Shown here: positions 62,701 through 64,000 of the stretch, one piece after another
Numbering within the stretch: position 1 is the stretch's first letter
Layout of the letters: each line of letters opens with the position of its first letter
Assembly: GCA_018340375.1 (NCBI GenBank)
Contig: JAFFJZ010000003.1
Coordinates: 2,790,001 to 2,854,000, forward strand
Origin: Gonatopus flavifemur
Lineage: Eukaryota > Arthropoda > Insecta > Hymenoptera > Dryinidae
Direction: 5' to 3'
DNA length: 64,000 nt
The notes under the pieces: model-generated
Database searches by the model: none
Seen by the model: only the letters and a program-made list of their open reading frames with translations
What the model was told of the DNA's origin: nothing
Program-made: the position numbers and the translations under genes

Positions 62701-64000
62701 TGAAGAGGAAGCCATCCGCTTACTTATGTGCAGAATATTTCCCGATGTTACAGTATATTTTTCATATCAGTAAAGAAAAAAAAACTGTGACCTTCAGATT
62801 TAGGGTTAAGATAAAATTCAATGTTTCCATTTTCTTCATCATAAAATGAGGAGAAATGCCGAAGAGCGGAAGGGAAGATAAAAGAGGAGCAGGCGCGAAG
62901 AAATCGGAGAGGAGGAAAAATGATAACCAAAACGAGACCAAACAGGCAGCAGATCTCGGTTTAGGTATCGACTTTCACCCGCCTGAAACTTATACCATTT
63001 CCTTCTCCTCTCTTGTCGGCTTATATCTTCTCCTTTATTATTATTCATTCATTCTTCCTTTATACTTCATGCCCTTTTCGTGAGGGCAGACAGTGTACAC
63101 GTGCCTAATTTTTAAGTGCTCATAACATTTATTACACTGATTTCATCACTCATTCCAATAGGTGATCAACCAGATATAAAATCTCCCTGTATCGTACAAT
63201 GGGTTCTCTTTCTTTTGATTCGTCGTATTCTATGAATTTGAATGATTGTCCACTCGACTGACTGCAGATTTATGTCAGCGGTATTCATTTCCAAACATCG
63301 TTTCGTGTTCGTGTATTAAGAAAACTGGTTATGCCAGCTGAAATATTACGTTAGCGTATGTTTAGCGAAATTTCTATGCTTGAAATTCAGATATAACTGC
63401 CAATTCTATAGATATTTATACCGAGGAGGGAACAATTTAGCTTCAGTGGCTGAATTTTTTTTTGAATTCATTGAATGATTTCAACGAATATGCCAAAAAA
63501 ACGTTGTTATGATTTCAATATTTCCCAGTGATGATTATTAATCAATTCAAAGTTATGTATTCGATTAGGATGACATATTTAGATCGAAAGAGTTGATTTT
63601 CTTTGAAAGAATGCCTAAAAATGAATAAAGTGCCTACGAAGGAAAGGAATCTTAATTGTAGCAAATGAAGATATCATAGAATCAATTGAGTAGAAGAAGA
63701 ATATATTTCACGGTAAGGATATAAATTAAATGATATTTACATAAGGTATAGGTAGGATAAATCAAGAGTTCAACTTACTATTTTTTCTGTTTTATATTTG
63801 AGTCAACGATTTCTATTCGTGCGAAGCATCAAAATGTATGTGAAAGAATTGTACAGCCACGGAGAACATATAGGAAATACCAAATATGCCAAACATTCTT
63901 ATAATGAAAATTGATAATTAACGTGGCATGTTGCTTACCATGCTTTCATTGGAACAGCATTAACATAAATGGAATTGATTGAGGCAATCGGTATAAAATG

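Larger units (their letters stand above)
54241..64000 (+). other. MXD intron 3, remainder, no exon seen
   Basis: AT-rich sequence to the window end. It contains a dispersed repeat near 55503-55575 and a strong hairpin at 56665-56750. Modest GC-richer patches lie at 60200-60400, 61080-61150 and 62850-63110; the last has a CACGTG at 63098-63103. No sequence fitting the next MXD exon was found, so that exon is presumably past 64000. Confidence 0.5.

Overview
The window reads as AT-rich nuclear DNA of an animal, most likely an insect. The genes are spliced with standard GT-AG introns, the encoded proteins are animal families, and the non-coding DNA carries short inverted-repeat elements, a tRNA-type SINE and insect-like purine-rich 5' leader sequence. 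The order of insect cannot be fixed from sequence alone. Three protein-coding genes can be supported, all on the + strand. They are an FHIP2-type protein (FAM160B1 family, 4871-9161, six exons, apparently complete), a DALRD3-type protein (9477-11934, five exons, apparently complete), and the 5' part of a MXD/MAD-type Max-dimerisation repressor (22002-46082, three coding exons, continuing beyond the window).

Layout. 1-4600 is intergenic and holds a palindromic MITE (3205-3805) and relatives of its ends. 4600-11934 is a compact pair of genes, with 315 bp between the first stop and the second start. 11935-20270 is intergenic or upstream DNA with an old SINE copy, a 0.3 kb palindromic element and a CpG-rich promoter-like patch near 16.8-17.26 kb. 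20.45-22.0 kb is a polypurine-rich probable 5' leader of the MXD gene. Its coding start at 22002 is followed by a 21.4 kb intron, then a second exon at 43463, then a 30-nt micro-exon at 46053. Everything after 46082 appears to be one intron of more than 17.9 kb.

The outstanding structure is a roughly 8.04 kb foldback element at 34779-42820 inside MXD intron 1. It is bounded by a perfect 9-bp target-site duplication. Its two arms are nearly identical at the outside, then carry three ~163-bp subterminal repeats, then run into facing arrays of a 31-bp repeat (about 2.0 kb on the left, about 4.8 kb on the right) that meet head to head at about 37.37 kb. It has no room for a transposase gene. It resembles Drosophila FB elements in plan. 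Because it lies in an intron, its transcript would fold into a kilobase-scale double-stranded RNA.

The three genes do not form a pathway: a dynein-adaptor subunit, a tRNA-modification cofactor and a transcriptional repressor. Their order is ordinary eukaryotic synteny. Secondary points of interest are an 86-nt miRNA-precursor-like hairpin at 56665-56750, a second hairpin at 49888-49982, and intronic patches with ETS-like and NRF-1-like sites at 52.6 and 53.97 kb.
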